Of a DNA stretch of 47,702 nt, positions 1 through 8,066 are shown piece after piece. How positions within the stretch are numbered: position 1 is the first letter of the stretch; every line of letters begins with the position of its first letter. The translations under genes and the position numbers were made by a program. Source of the stretch: Clostridiales bacterium. Its GTDB lineage: Bacteria > Bacillota > Clostridia > Oscillospirales > Oscillospiraceae. A model generated the notes under the pieces. The model saw only the letters and a list, made by a program, of their open reading frames with translations, made no database searches and was not told where the DNA came from. Location of the stretch: NCBI GenBank assembly GCA_012719745.1, contig JAAXZS010000189.1, positions 26,480 through 74,181 of the forward strand, given 5' to 3'.

Positions 1-289
1 GCGTGCCTGCGGCCAGATAAGGAGCGGCCAGTCGTGCCGTATCGCGCACGGCAAAGGACGGCGCGGCAAAAACAATCAGATCGGCGCCGGAGAGGCACTC
101 AAGACCGGCTGTAATGGTCAGCGACTGTGGCAGCTGCCGCTGCGGCAGAAGCGGATTGCAGCGGCTTTCCGTCATCTGCCGGGCTTTGGCCTCGTGGCGG
201 CTCCAGAGAGTCACCTGGTGGCCGTTATCACACAGCAGCATAGAAAGAGCGGTGCCCCAGCTGCCGCTGCCCAAAACTGTAATCTTCAC
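1..289 (-). CDS. gpsA: NAD(P)H-dependent glycerol-3-phosphate dehydrogenase, N-terminal part
   Basis: Reduces dihydroxyacetone phosphate to sn-glycerol-3-phosphate for phospholipid synthesis in the cytoplasm. The window edge cuts the gene after about 96 codons. The reading starts KITVLGSGSWGTALS, the Rossmann GxGxxG nucleotide-binding loop typical of GpsA, then LWSRHEAKARQM. The start is GTG at 289, and its bases overlap the plsY stop (GTGA), so the two genes are translationally coupled. PlsY uses the product of GpsA, so the order makes pathway sense. The C-terminal substrate domain is not visible. Identification is firm; the rest of the gene is unseen. Confidence 0.9.
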   Translation of the reverse strand, partial: MKITVLGSGSWGTALSMLLCDNGHQVTLWSRHEAKARQMTESRCNPLLPQRQLPQSLTITAGLECLSGADLIVFAAPSFAVRDTARLAAPYLAAGT

Positions 290-927
290 GACTGTCCCTC
301 CTTGGGCGGATTCAGATGGAAATGAAATTTCCGCTCCTCCCCCCGCAGAAGCCGTCGGATGTTCTCACGGTGAGCAAACAGGATCATAGCGGCGATCACG
401 GCGGCACAGGCCGTCATGAACACATCACCGAAAACAAACCATGTACTGATAGGAAAGCTGATAGCAGCGGCTACACTGCCCAAAGAGACATAGCGGGTCA
501 AAAGCCACAGCAGCACGAAAAGTCCCCAGCCGGCCACCGCGATGCGCCAGTCCAGAAACAGCAGCAGCGTACCGCTGCAAAGAATCCCTTTGCCGCCCTT
601 AAAATGGAACCGGAAGGGAAACATGTGGCCGACCACCACAAAGATACCGGCCCAGAATTTGCCGTACAAAGTGGGCATTCCAGCCAAATGAAACAGCAGG
701 GCGGATAAAAGAATGGCCAGTGCAGCCTTGGCCATGTCGCACAGAATGACCATAGGAGCAAATTTTGCCCCGTAAGTGCGATAAAAGTTGGTCAGTCCCG
801 CATTGCCACTGCCGTGCTTGCGGACGTCATCGTGAAAGAAAAGATGGGAAGAGAGGATTGCCCCGTTGACGCACCCCAGCATGTAGCCGAGAACCGCCGT
901 CAAAATAAAAGCTAAAACAGCACTCAT
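286..927 (-). CDS. plsY: acyl-phosphate:glycerol-3-phosphate acyltransferase PlsY
   Basis: Integral membrane enzyme that moves the acyl group from acyl-phosphate to glycerol-3-phosphate, giving lysophosphatidic acid. The protein has 213 aa, the usual length, and several hydrophobic segments. The family motifs GSGNAGLTNF (about residue 40) and FKGGKG (about residue 110) are present; these bind substrate and phosphate in PlsY. The start ATG overlaps the stop of the upstream tcdA gene (ATGA), and the stop overlaps the gpsA start (GTGA). The three genes therefore form a compact operon. Nothing is missing. Confidence 0.95.
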   Translation of the reverse strand: MSAVLAFILTAVLGYMLGCVNGAILSSHLFFHDDVRKHGSGNAGLTNFYRTYGAKFAPMVILCDMAKAALAILLSALLFHLAGMPTLYGKFWAGIFVVVGHMFPFRFHFKGGKGILCSGTLLLFLDWRIAVAGWGLFVLLWLLTRYVSLGSVAAAISFPISTWFVFGDVFMTACAAVIAAMILFAHRENIRRLLRGEERKFHFHLNPPKEGQS

Positions 928-1649
928 AGTAAACCGCCTTTCCTATAAGACTCAGTCAAATCCATAATGACGGCTCCCGCCATCATAAGCCCGGCGCAGG
1001 AGGGCACCCAGGGTACACTGGCAGGGACGCTGCGTCTCCCGGGAGGCGGCGCCTCCATGGGAGCAGGTTGTGCCGACTCCTCCGGGCTGTAGACGACCTT
1101 CAGGTGCTCAATGTTCCGCTTGCGCAGCTCCCGCCGCATCACGCGGGCAAGAGGGCACACGGACGTCTGGGAGATGTCCGCAATCCGCAGCAGGGAGGGG
1201 TCCAGCTTGTTGCCGGTACCGAGGGCGGAAATAATGGGGATGCTGCGTGATTTGGCCTGTTCGATCAGATCTAACTTGCAAGAGACCAAATCAATGGCGT
1301 CTACGATATAGTCCCAGTCCCACTGCTCAAAGCGGTGCCCGGCGTCATAAGCGGCAAAAAGCGGGTGGAGTATCAATGCCGGATTAATGTCGTAAAGCCG
1401 CTTGGCGGCAGCTTCCGCCTTTGGCAGACCAACGGTGGAATGCAGTGCCTCCAGCTGCCTATTTAGGTTGCTGACACTGACAGTGTCATGATCCATCAGC
1501 GTCAGTTCTCCCACGCCGGCCCGGGCCAGTGCCTCGGCCGCATAGCTGCCCACGCCGCCAAGACCCACCACAAGCACATGGGAGTGAGTCAGCCGTTCCA
1601 TAGCGTCCGCACCCAGAATCATTTCCGTGCGGATAAACTGTTCGTTCAT
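924..1649 (-). CDS. tcdA: tRNA threonylcarbamoyladenosine dehydratase (ThiF/MoeB family)
   Basis: E1-like ATP-dependent enzyme that in known members cyclises t6A37 of tRNA to ct6A. It has 241 aa. The nucleotide-binding loop GLGGVGSYAAEALARAG lies near residues 29-45, followed by DHDTVSVSNLNRQ, the acidic and Arg/Gln residues that contact ATP. The later stretch VCPLARVMRRELRKR is typical of the TcdA subgroup. ATG at 1649 was chosen because AGAAGGG sits 8 bases upstream. Upstream in-frame ATGs at 1673, 1676 and 1700 overlap or crowd the terminator of the preceding gene. It heads the tcdA-plsY-gpsA operon. A more general ThiF-family role cannot be excluded. Confidence 0.85.
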   Translation of the reverse strand: MNEQFIRTEMILGADAMERLTHSHVLVVGLGGVGSYAAEALARAGVGELTLMDHDTVSVSNLNRQLEALHSTVGLPKAEAAAKRLYDINPALILHPLFAAYDAGHRFEQWDWDYIVDAIDLVSCKLDLIEQAKSRSIPIISALGTGNKLDPSLLRIADISQTSVCPLARVMRRELRKRNIEHLKVVYSPEESAQPAPMEAPPPGRRSVPASVPWVPSCAGLMMAGAVIMDLTESYRKGGLL

Positions 1650-1684
1650 ACAATACCCTTCTGTTCTGCTCATCATACCTGTGT

Positions 1685-1717
1685 AAAAAAGGCTGGCCAC
1701 AGAGCCAGCCTTTTTTG
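1685..1717 (-). terminator. intrinsic terminator after the foldase gene
   Basis: An inverted repeat with arms AAGGCTGGC and GCCAGCCTT around a short CACAGA loop is flanked by A and T runs on both sides. It lies 5 bases past the stop of the parvulin foldase gene. On the minus strand the hairpin is followed by six T residues. It separates that gene from tcdA. Confidence 0.85.
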
Positions 1718-1721
1718 TTTC

Positions 1722-3278
1722 TTATTTGCCCACGTATTTCATACCGCCGCCGTCGGTAGCGGTCACATTTTCCACCAGGGCTGTGCTCCAGGCGGAATAG
1801 TCATTGCTGGTGAGGGTGTTTTTGACTTGTACCTTCCAGTAGGGCTCATCGGTGCCGATATAATAGATCATATGATAGCCGTAGTCCTCGGTCAAGACAA
1901 TATCGCTGTCGCCGGGCTGTCTGTCCGCGTCAAAGAGCCAGTCGTTAAGCTCGGTGGCCATCTGATTTTTATAGACCTGTTGATATAGGCCGCCCTCGGC
2001 ATTGTCGTCGGAATTGTCATCGGCCAGTTCGGCAAAGGCGTCTTCAGTAGCGCCCTTATCCTTCCACTGCTGCATCACATCGTTGGCCTTGTCCAGTGCC
2101 TCCTGCCGGAGCTTTGCCAGGTCATCGTTGTAGGTGTCGGAGGTGGAATCCAGAGAGGAAGTATCCACTTTAAAGAGGATGTGGCGCATGTTTACCGTAT
2201 CATATTCGTTGCGGTAGCGGTTGTGGAAGACCACTACATAATAATAGGAGTCATCGCTGAGGATTTCGCTGTCGCCGCTCTGCCGGGCGGCGTCAAAGGC
2301 CCAGGTGGTGGTAGTAGCGGTAGCCTTGGTGGCGCCTGTGCGGGTGCCGGCGGTGGCATTGCTGTAATCGGCGGCAATGCTGCTCAGACTTTCCCCGGCC
2401 CGATAGCGGGTCATAATGGCGTCGGCGGTATCCTTAGCCGCCTGCTTGGCCTTTTCTGTGTCCTCATCGGTAGGAGTGATGGTATTACCGTCGCCGTCGG
2501 TGGTGGCGGCTGTGGCGGTGATGTTCACATAGTCATAATCCACCACATCAAAGGAATCCTTGTTCTCCTGATAATAGTTGTTGATGTCGTCGTCGCTGTA
2601 AGTAAGGCCGGCGGTATAGGACTTCTCATAAAATGAGGCCCAAATGGCGTCCTTCAGCTGGCTCTTAAAGGTGGACATATTCATATAGGTGCCATAAACC
2701 GCCTTCAGGTAGGCGGAGGTGGAGTATCCGTTCTCCTTGGCGGTGGTGTTCAGGGAATCGAGGGTGGAGTCCATGGTCTGCTGCATTTCGTCGGTAAAGG
2801 CGAAATCGTTGGCCTTAGCCTCCTTAAGCAGCATGGTCACGGTGGTCATGTTGTTTTTGGCGGTTTGCTTGAAAAATGCGTCCCAGGTCATATCGTCGCT
2901 GACACCCAAAAACATTTTGGCGGTGTCGTTGAGAGACTGCTTGCTCAGATCGGTTTTTGTGTCAAGCCCGATGTAGCTGAGATAGCTGCTATACTGATTG
3001 ACAATGGAGTTGTAGGCGGTGGTGTAATAATAGCTCACATCAGCGGCTGTATATTTTTCTCCGTCTATGGTCACTGCCGTGGCACGGCGCTGGAAGAAGT
3101 TAGAGTTCCAGACCAGTAATGCGATGGCAACGACAACGAAAGCGATACCGACAGAGGCGTAAAGGATATTGGTTCTGTGCTCCTTTTTCCACTCCTCCTC
3201 GGCGCGGCGTGTCTTAAAGTCAGGCACACTGGAAGCCGCAGGATCCTGACGGTTCTTTCTTTCTCTTGATGCGCTCAT
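1722..3278 (-). CDS. membrane-anchored parvulin-type peptidyl-prolyl isomerase (SurA/PrsA-like foldase)
   Basis: Probable extracytoplasmic folding factor. The 518-aa protein has a charged, disordered N-terminus, one membrane segment at about residues 38-58 (IAFVVVAIALLVW), then a long polar exterior part. A SurA/PrsA-like N-domain is followed by a PpiC-type rotamase region around residue 370 (VNMRHILFK) and a second Tyr-rich stretch ending near DYGYHMIYYIG, which is typical of parvulin domains. There is no lipobox, so anchoring is by the signal-anchor helix rather than by lipid as in PrsA. Gene length exceeds PrsA (about 290 aa), as in many Oscillospiraceae homologues. It has its own promoter and terminator. 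Confidence 0.8.
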   Translation of the reverse strand: MSASRERKNRQDPAASSVPDFKTRRAEEEWKKEHRTNILYASVGIAFVVVAIALLVWNSNFFQRRATAVTIDGEKYTAADVSYYYTTAYNSIVNQYSSYLSYIGLDTKTDLSKQSLNDTAKMFLGVSDDMTWDAFFKQTAKNNMTTVTMLLKEAKANDFAFTDEMQQTMDSTLDSLNTTAKENGYSTSAYLKAVYGTYMNMSTFKSQLKDAIWASFYEKSYTAGLTYSDDDINNYYQENKDSFDVVDYDYVNITATAATTDGDGNTITPTDEDTEKAKQAAKDTADAIMTRYRAGESLSSIAADYSNATAGTRTGATKATATTTTWAFDAARQSGDSEILSDDSYYYVVVFHNRYRNEYDTVNMRHILFKVDTSSLDSTSDTYNDDLAKLRQEALDKANDVMQQWKDKGATEDAFAELADDNSDDNAEGGLYQQVYKNQMATELNDWLFDADRQPGDSDIVLTEDYGYHMIYYIGTDEPYWKVQVKNTLTSNDYSAWSTALVENVTATDGGGMKYVGK

Positions 3279-3337
3279 TTAGATTCATTCCTCTCAGATC
3301 AGTAAAGAAAACTTCACTTTATTAAAGATACTTCGTT

Positions 3338-3366
3338 ATTATACATAGAAATAGCGAATTTCGCAA
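3338..3366 (-). promoter_or_regulatory. sigma-A promoter of the foldase gene
   Basis: On the minus strand TTGCGA (3361-3366), a 17-base spacer and a perfect TATAAT (3338-3343) precede the foldase start by about 60 bases. The boxes sit just downstream of the terminator of the adjacent RNA gene, which would insulate the two units. Confidence 0.75.
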
Positions 3367-3384
3367 GGGCTAATCACGGAAAAT

Positions 3385-3605
3385 TGCAATAAAAGGAGCC
3401 GGCACGGGAGGCCCGTACCGGCTCTGGTTTGACGCTTGCCCTGCATCGGCCGTGTAAGCCAAGTTATAACCTGCACCGATTCAGCAGGTGGGTTGCCTCC
3501 AATCTATTTCGTTGCTTCCAACATCCAGCCGCAAAAGGCAGCCGGGAGGCCTGCAGTCCATAGGCTGAGGACGGCATCCCCTATAACACAATGTGAGGAT
3601 AAAAA
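3385..3605 (-). ncRNA. ssrS: probable 6S RNA (SsrS)
   Basis: A non-coding, structured block of about 200 bases ends at a strong intrinsic terminator on the minus strand (arms at 3396-3424, then CTTTTATT). Within it CTGCAGGCC can pair with GGCC-GA-TGCAG to close a long, bulged rod around a large central bubble. Inside are short hairpins, including GTTG-GAAG-CAAC and ACCTGC/GCAGGT. This closing-stem, bubble and apical-stem layout, the size and the strand-specific terminator match 6S RNA, which mimics an open promoter and binds sigma-A RNA polymerase. The assignment rests on overall form and remembered similarity to clostridial 6S RNAs, not on a search. tmRNA, SRP RNA and RNase P hallmarks were looked for and are absent. 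Confidence 0.5.
3388..3424 (-). terminator. terminator of the putative 6S RNA
   Basis: Arms GAGCCGG-ACGGG and CCCGT-CCGGCTC form a stem of about 12 pairs with a 3-base loop. On the minus strand it is followed by CTTTTATT. No coding gene ends here on that strand, which is the main sign of a stand-alone RNA gene. Confidence 0.75.
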
Positions 3606-3627
3606 AGACTTATCACGCACCGGGCAG

Positions 3628-3658
3628 GGACAGATGCAGAAAGACTCTGCATCTGTCC
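3628..3658. repeat. perfect 13-bp inverted repeat
   Basis: GGACAGATGCAGA (3628-3640) and its exact complement (3646-3658) flank a 5-base loop, about 50 bases past the DUF1292 stop. There is no T-run on either side, so it is not a standard intrinsic terminator. The core CAGATGC recurs at 3674-3680. It may end or stabilise the DUF1292 transcript or act as a protein site; the function is unknown. Confidence 0.6.
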
Positions 3659-3708
3659 ATAGTGTATCAGAAACAGATGCAAAATAAAAGTGGTTTTAGG
3701 AAAAAACC

Positions 3709-4005
3709 TCAGGAATTTTCATCCTCGTCATCCAGAATCTGTTCCATAAAAAGGTCATATACTTCGGTAAGCTCTTCGTCGCTGTCCGGTGTGGAAAGCA
3801 GCTCTTCGCCATCCACCTTCACAGACTTCAGAATTACAAGACCGTAATCCTCGGCGGCTTTTTCATCCGCATCATCCGCAACAGTAGGAAAAAATGCCAT
3901 ATAAGTCTGGCCGTTGTGTTCCAGAACATCTACATATTCCAATTCGACTTCGTTGCCGTCCTCATCGGTCAGCGTGATAAAATTGGGGCCGAATTCATCG
4001 CTCAT
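3709..4005 (-). CDS. DUF1292 family protein (YrzB-like)
   Basis: Small acidic cytoplasmic protein of 98 aa of unknown function. The pattern ITLTDEDGNEVELEYVDVLEHNGQTYMAFFP is typical of DUF1292/YrzB proteins of Firmicutes. It is followed by a low-complexity acidic tail ending DEDENS. ATG at 4005 has a perfect AAGGAGGT eight bases upstream; the in-frame ATG at 4056 lies inside the spacer of the probable promoter and has no ribosome site. In other Firmicutes DUF1292 genes often sit near alaS, yrrL and yrrK, which are not in this window. It appears monocistronic. Confidence 0.85.
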   Translation of the reverse strand: MSDEFGPNFITLTDEDGNEVELEYVDVLEHNGQTYMAFFPTVADDADEKAAEDYGLVILKSVKVDGEELLSTPDSDEELTEVYDLFMEQILDDEDENS

Positions 4006-4034
4006 AGAGAATACCTCCTTATTTCTATGCCCAC

Positions 4035-4063
4035 AGTGTACCTTTTTCCGGTACAAAAAGCAA
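4035..4063 (-). promoter_or_regulatory. probable promoter of the DUF1292 gene
   Basis: On the minus strand TTGCTT (4058-4063), a 17-base spacer and TACACT (4035-4040) lie about 30 bases before the start codon. Each box differs from consensus by two or three bases. Confidence 0.5.
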
Positions 4064-4261
4064 GACTAATTATGACCTGCCCCCGGGAAAAGCACCCTCT
4101 TGTTCCCGGTTTTGCGACATTTGCCCAATATAGCGTCTGGATAGGACAAAATTATTTGATAATTTGTGCTTTCATCATTTGACAGGATATGATAAAATAA
4201 ATAGCGAATTATTATGTGGTAGTACGCATTTTAAAAATTCTGAAAAAGGAGGTGCCCTGTT

Positions 4262-6844
4262 ATGGAACATCAGGAGGATGGGAAAAATAGAAAGTGGAGT
4301 GTTCGGCAGAGCGCCAATCGGATAACGAAAGTTTTCCGGAAGGAGGATCAGATGGCAAAGGCCAGCCCGGATAAAAAGAAAAAAGGAAAAACAGAGCCCA
4401 AAAAGGTTTGGTTTATCATCGGCACGATTTTGCTGATTCTGGTGGTGACATTCGGTATGTTTGCCGGGATCTTTATGATCTATGTCAATAAAACCATTAA
4501 GGGCAGTGCCGACATCAATATGGCAGAATATAATCTGGATGTCAGTACAGAACTGTACAATAAGAACCCCGATACCGGCGAATGGGAGATGTACCAGACG
4601 CTTCACGGCGATAAAAACCGCATCTGGGTCAGCTATGACGAGATCCCCGATTCCGTGTGGAAGGCGGCGGTGGCCATTGAGGATAAGCGCTTTTTTGACC
4701 ACAAGGGTGTGGACTGGAAGCGGACTACCTTTGCCGTGTTCAACATGTTTTTCGGAATGCGCAATACCTTCGGCGCGTCCACCATTACCCAGCAACTTAT
4801 TAAAAATATTACCACCGACGATGAAACCACCGTCAAGCGTAAGGTAACGGAGATCTACCGGGCCCTGGCCTTTGAAAAGAAATATTCCAAGGAAGAAATT
4901 CTGGAGATGTATCTCAACACGATCTATCTGGGCAACCAGTGCTACGGTGTCAAGACGGCAGCCAAGGAGTATTTCAATAAATCTGTGTCCGATCTGACGC
5001 TGGCGGAGTCCGCCTGCCTCATCGCCATCACCAATAACCCCTCCCTCTATACCCCCACTCTCAGCGAGGAGTGTCTGCAAAACAACCGGGAACGGGAATT
5101 GAATATTCTGGGTGCCATGCTGGATCAGAAGAAGATCACCAAGGAAGAGCATGATACTGCTGTGAATGAGGACGTGGCCTTCACCAACGGCACCACCATC
5201 CTGGGCAACACCACGGAGGTGCAGGAGGTGGAGGAGGAGACAACCATCAGCACCGCCAACAACTCCTATTTCACCGATCAGGTCATAGAAGACGTCATGA
5301 GCGACCTGCAAAAGACCTATGGCTATACAGCGGAGATGGCCTCCAACCTGGTATTCCAGGGCGGCTATAAGATCTATACCACCGAGAATCCCAAGCTGCA
5401 GAGCATTGCCGAAAATGTGTTTGAAAACACAGACTACGTCAATACCACCGACTCCAACGGCGCACAGCTTCAAGCAGCCATTACGGTGGTGGATCCCTAT
5501 ACCGGCGATGTGGTGGCCATGGTGGGCGGTACAGGCGCCAAGGAGTATGACCGCTCCTGGAACTGGGCAACCAGTGCCCGACAGTGCGGTTCTGCCATCA
5601 AACCCATTGCCACCTATGCCCCCGCTCTGGATGACGGCACCATTACAGCCGCCTCCATTGTGGACGATTATCCGGTCAGACTCCAATATGGCAACCCCTG
5701 GCCCTATAACTCCCATGCGGGCTATGCCGGGCTCACCACCATCCAGACAGCACTGATTCAGTCACTCAATACGGCGGCGGTGCGCGTCAACGAAATGTAC
5801 GGTACCTATAATTCCTATGAGTTTATGAAAAACAAGCTTGGCTTCACCACCCTCACGGAGCAGGACGGCAATCAGTCCGGCAACATGGGCTTGGGTGGCC
5901 TTGACAACGGCGTTACCACGGAGGAGCTGGCGGCGGCCTATTCGACCTTTGTCAATGACGGCGTATATACCGCCCCCCGTACGTATAGCAAGGTGGAGGA
6001 TTCCAACGGCAATATCGTACTGAATAATGAGACGACCGCGCAAGCGGCCATGAAGGCTACCACAGCCTACCTCATGCGGAATATACTGGATGATGTCATT
6101 ACCAGCGGCACCGGCTATAACGCCTACTTCTCCGGCATGTCCATGGGCGGCAAGACCGGTACCACGGATGATGACAGAGACCGCTACTTTGTGGGCTTCA
6201 CGCCCTATTATTCCGCGGCTGTCTGGTGCGGCTATAAATCCAACGAAGTGGTGAACGCCAGCGGCAACCCCTCCGCCATCTTGTGGCGGCAGGTGATGAG
6301 CCAGATCCACGAGGGATTGTCAGACCCCGGTTTCCATGACTGTTCGGGCCTCACCACCGTGACGGTCTGTGCCGACAGCGGCCTGCTGGCCACCGATGCC
6401 TGTGCCAATGATGTGCGAGGCAGCAGAGTGCGTACCGTTACCGTAGCGGCGGATACAGCGCCTACTACCAGCTGCAACCTCCATAAGACCATCAGCTACT
6501 GCGGGGAAGGCAAGTGTGAAGCGACGGCCAACTGCCCCGCCTCTTCGGTAAGCAGTAAGTCAGCTGTGGACTACAACCGGGAAGTTCTCAACGGCATTAC
6601 GGCGGCGGACACCCCCTACCTGCTAGCCACCCTCAAGGGAGAAGGGGTCTGCCCGATCCATAAAACGCCTATCGGCGGTATTATAGATTCTATTATTGGC
6701 GGCGGGGGTACGACCGGCGGCACGACCGGCGGTACGACGGGTGGTACGACAGGCGGCACGACGGGCGGTACGACAGGCGGCACGACCGGCGGTACCACAG
6801 GGGGTACCACGGGCGGCACGACCGGCAGTACACCCCAGAATTAA
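4262..6844 (+). CDS. class A penicillin-binding protein (PBP1A-like transglycosylase/transpeptidase)
   Basis: Bifunctional peptidoglycan synthase of 860 aa. A basic cytoplasmic N-terminus is followed by one membrane anchor (about residues 50-75). The GT51 glycosyltransferase domain has the catalytic Glu in IEDKRFFDHKGVDW (about 140) and GASTITQQLIKN (about 171). The transpeptidase has SAIK (Ser444, Lys447), SLN (501) and KTGT (631). ATG at 4262 follows AAAAAGGAGGTG; a second in-frame ATG at 4352 also has GGAGG, so a shorter form is possible. The C-terminus is ten 4-residue repeats, nine TTGG and a final TTGS, then TPQN. That tail is variable in other class A PBPs and may lie in the cell wall. 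Confidence 0.93.
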   Translation: MEHQEDGKNRKWSVRQSANRITKVFRKEDQMAKASPDKKKKGKTEPKKVWFIIGTILLILVVTFGMFAGIFMIYVNKTIKGSADINMAEYNLDVSTELYNKNPDTGEWEMYQTLHGDKNRIWVSYDEIPDSVWKAAVAIEDKRFFDHKGVDWKRTTFAVFNMFFGMRNTFGASTITQQLIKNITTDDETTVKRKVTEIYRALAFEKKYSKEEILEMYLNTIYLGNQCYGVKTAAKEYFNKSVSDLTLAESACLIAITNNPSLYTPTLSEECLQNNRERELNILGAMLDQKKITKEEHDTAVNEDVAFTNGTTILGNTTEVQEVEEETTISTANNSYFTDQVIEDVMSDLQKTYGYTAEMASNLVFQGGYKIYTTENPKLQSIAENVFENTDYVNTTDSNGAQLQAAITVVDPYTGDVVAMVGGTGAKEYDRSWNWATSARQCGSAIKPIATYAPALDDGTITAASIVDDYPVRLQYGNPWPYNSHAGYAGLTTIQTALIQSLNTAAVRVNEMYGTYNSYEFMKNKLGFTTLTEQDGNQSGNMGLGGLDNGVTTEELAAAYSTFVNDGVYTAPRTYSKVEDSNGNIVLNNETTAQAAMKATTAYLMRNILDDVITSGTGYNAYFSGMSMGGKTGTTDDDRDRYFVGFTPYYSAAVWCGYKSNEVVNASGNPSAILWRQVMSQIHEGLSDPGFHDCSGLTTVTVCADSGLLATDACANDVRGSRVRTVTVAADTAPTTSCNLHKTISYCGEGKCEATANCPASSVSSKSAVDYNREVLNGITAADTPYLLATLKGEGVCPIHKTPIGGIIDSIIGGGGTTGGTTGGTTGGTTGGTTGGTTGGTTGGTTGGTTGGTTGSTPQN
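6710..6829 (+). repeat. ten 12-bp tandem repeats coding TTGG
   Basis: A run of ten 12-bp units (ACG-ACC-GGC-GGC and near copies) encodes the Thr-Thr-Gly-Gly tail of the penicillin-binding protein. The units differ mostly at third codon positions, so the array is old or selected at protein level rather than freshly slipped. Copy number could change by slippage without shifting the frame. Confidence 0.95.
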
Positions 6845-6858
6845 TATTACGTTTACCT

Positions 6859-6889
6859 GAAATGAGGGGCTGCTGCAGCCCCTCATTTC
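6859..6889. terminator. hairpin at convergent gene ends
   Basis: Perfect 15-bp arms GAAATGAGGGGCTGC (6859-6873) and complement (6875-6889) fold with almost no loop. On the plus strand they are followed by CATATTTTC. The hairpin overlaps the last codons of the convergent YtvI-like gene, so it probably ends the penicillin-binding-protein transcript. Confidence 0.6.
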
Positions 6890-7950
6890 CATATTTTCAG
6901 ATAGCCCCCATCGTGAAGCTGCTTGATAAAAAGAAGGAGAATGGGGAAGAGGATCATGCCCACAACGCCAAAGGTGCAAAAGCCGATATACATGGCGGCC
7001 AGCGCCACTAAAGGGGACAGTCCGGCCTGTGCGGCCATGATCTTTGGCTCCATGATGCTCCGTACAAGGGAGATCACCGCATAGATGGCAATGAGGGCAA
7101 TGCCCCGGGGCACATTGCCCGCCAGAAAACACAGCAGCGCCCAGGGAATCAGAACGGTGCCGATGCCGAACACAGGCAGGGCGTCCACCAGAGCAATAAG
7201 CAGGGAAAGCAGCAGCGCATATTTCTGGCGAATCAGGAGCAGCCCCAGAAAGAGCTGCACAAAGGTGATGACAAAGAGGATAAGCTCCGCTTTCAGCCAT
7301 TTTCCCAGAGTGGAAAACAAATTGGCTTTGACGCCTCTGGCCCGCTGGAGCCGGGGTGCCGTCATTTGCCGACGTAAAAAGGCCATGACAGTGGGAAAAC
7401 TGCTGGTGGTAAAGAAAACAGCCAGAGCAGTGGTGGCACAAAAGAGAAAGATCTGAGGGAGAGTGGTGACAGCCTCGGTGATCTGGCGCAGACACTTTTC
7501 GGAAAAAGAGCTGAAAAGCGCCACGATCTGTTCGATGACCTGATCGGTGAGCGTTTCCATCCAGGCCCGCAGATTTTCCGGACAGGCCGCTGAGAAGTTT
7601 TCCACACGTATCCGCAGGTCAGCGACTAAATCGGGAAGTGAGATAAGATATTGAGGCAGTTGGGTTAAAAATTCATAAGCCTCCGTAAAAAGCCTTGCAA
7701 TCAGAACCGCTGCCAGTGTAATAAGAATACCGAAGAGCAGCAGTGTAAATACGGCGGCGGAGAAGGACCTTTTGAAATGCAGGTGGACCCGGCAGAAATT
7801 GATACAGGGCTCGATCAGTGTCGCCAGCCCCATGGCGATGAGAAAGGGGAGCAGCCAGACGGCCAGATAGCGAAAGAAAAGCCAGAAAAGGAGCAGGTAA
7901 GCTGCCACATAGGCCAGACGGACTAAAAACTGCTTTTGCTTTTCGTACAA
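6883..7950 (-). CDS. AI-2E family / YtvI-like sporulation integral membrane protein
   Basis: Polytopic membrane protein of 355 aa of the PF01594 family, which includes sporulation protein YtvI. Hydrophobic segments occur at about 13-45, 65-90, 215-250 and 265-340. The C-terminal block with PVFGIGTVLIPWAL and the G-rich SPLVALAAMYIGF is characteristic. TTG at 7950 is used as start; GGAGG lies 9 bases before it, while the neighbouring ATG is in another frame. It converges on the penicillin-binding protein. The family's transported substrate is unsettled; the YtvI label is by similarity in length and layout. Confidence 0.75.
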   Translation of the reverse strand: MYEKQKQFLVRLAYVAAYLLLFWLFFRYLAVWLLPFLIAMGLATLIEPCINFCRVHLHFKRSFSAAVFTLLLFGILITLAAVLIARLFTEAYEFLTQLPQYLISLPDLVADLRIRVENFSAACPENLRAWMETLTDQVIEQIVALFSSFSEKCLRQITEAVTTLPQIFLFCATTALAVFFTTSSFPTVMAFLRRQMTAPRLQRARGVKANLFSTLGKWLKAELILFVITFVQLFLGLLLIRQKYALLLSLLIALVDALPVFGIGTVLIPWALLCFLAGNVPRGIALIAIYAVISLVRSIMEPKIMAAQAGLSPLVALAAMYIGFCTFGVVGMILFPILLLFIKQLHDGGYLKIWK

Positions 7951-8066
7951 AATCCATCAGCCTCCTTTGCTGCTTAAATAATTTATCAGGTATTCCTTGT
8001 ATTCTCTGTCCCATTGTGATAAAATGACCAACATATAGAGACATTTGACCGCCGGAGGTGGAAAAC

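Noticed and set aside
4175..5716. Long minus-strand frame opposite the penicillin-binding protein
   Set aside because: Shadow of the confirmed gene; composition is low-complexity Gly/Ile/His.
6710..6829. Possible CRISPR-like array
   Set aside because: Units are 12 bp with no spacers and stay in frame with the penicillin-binding protein.
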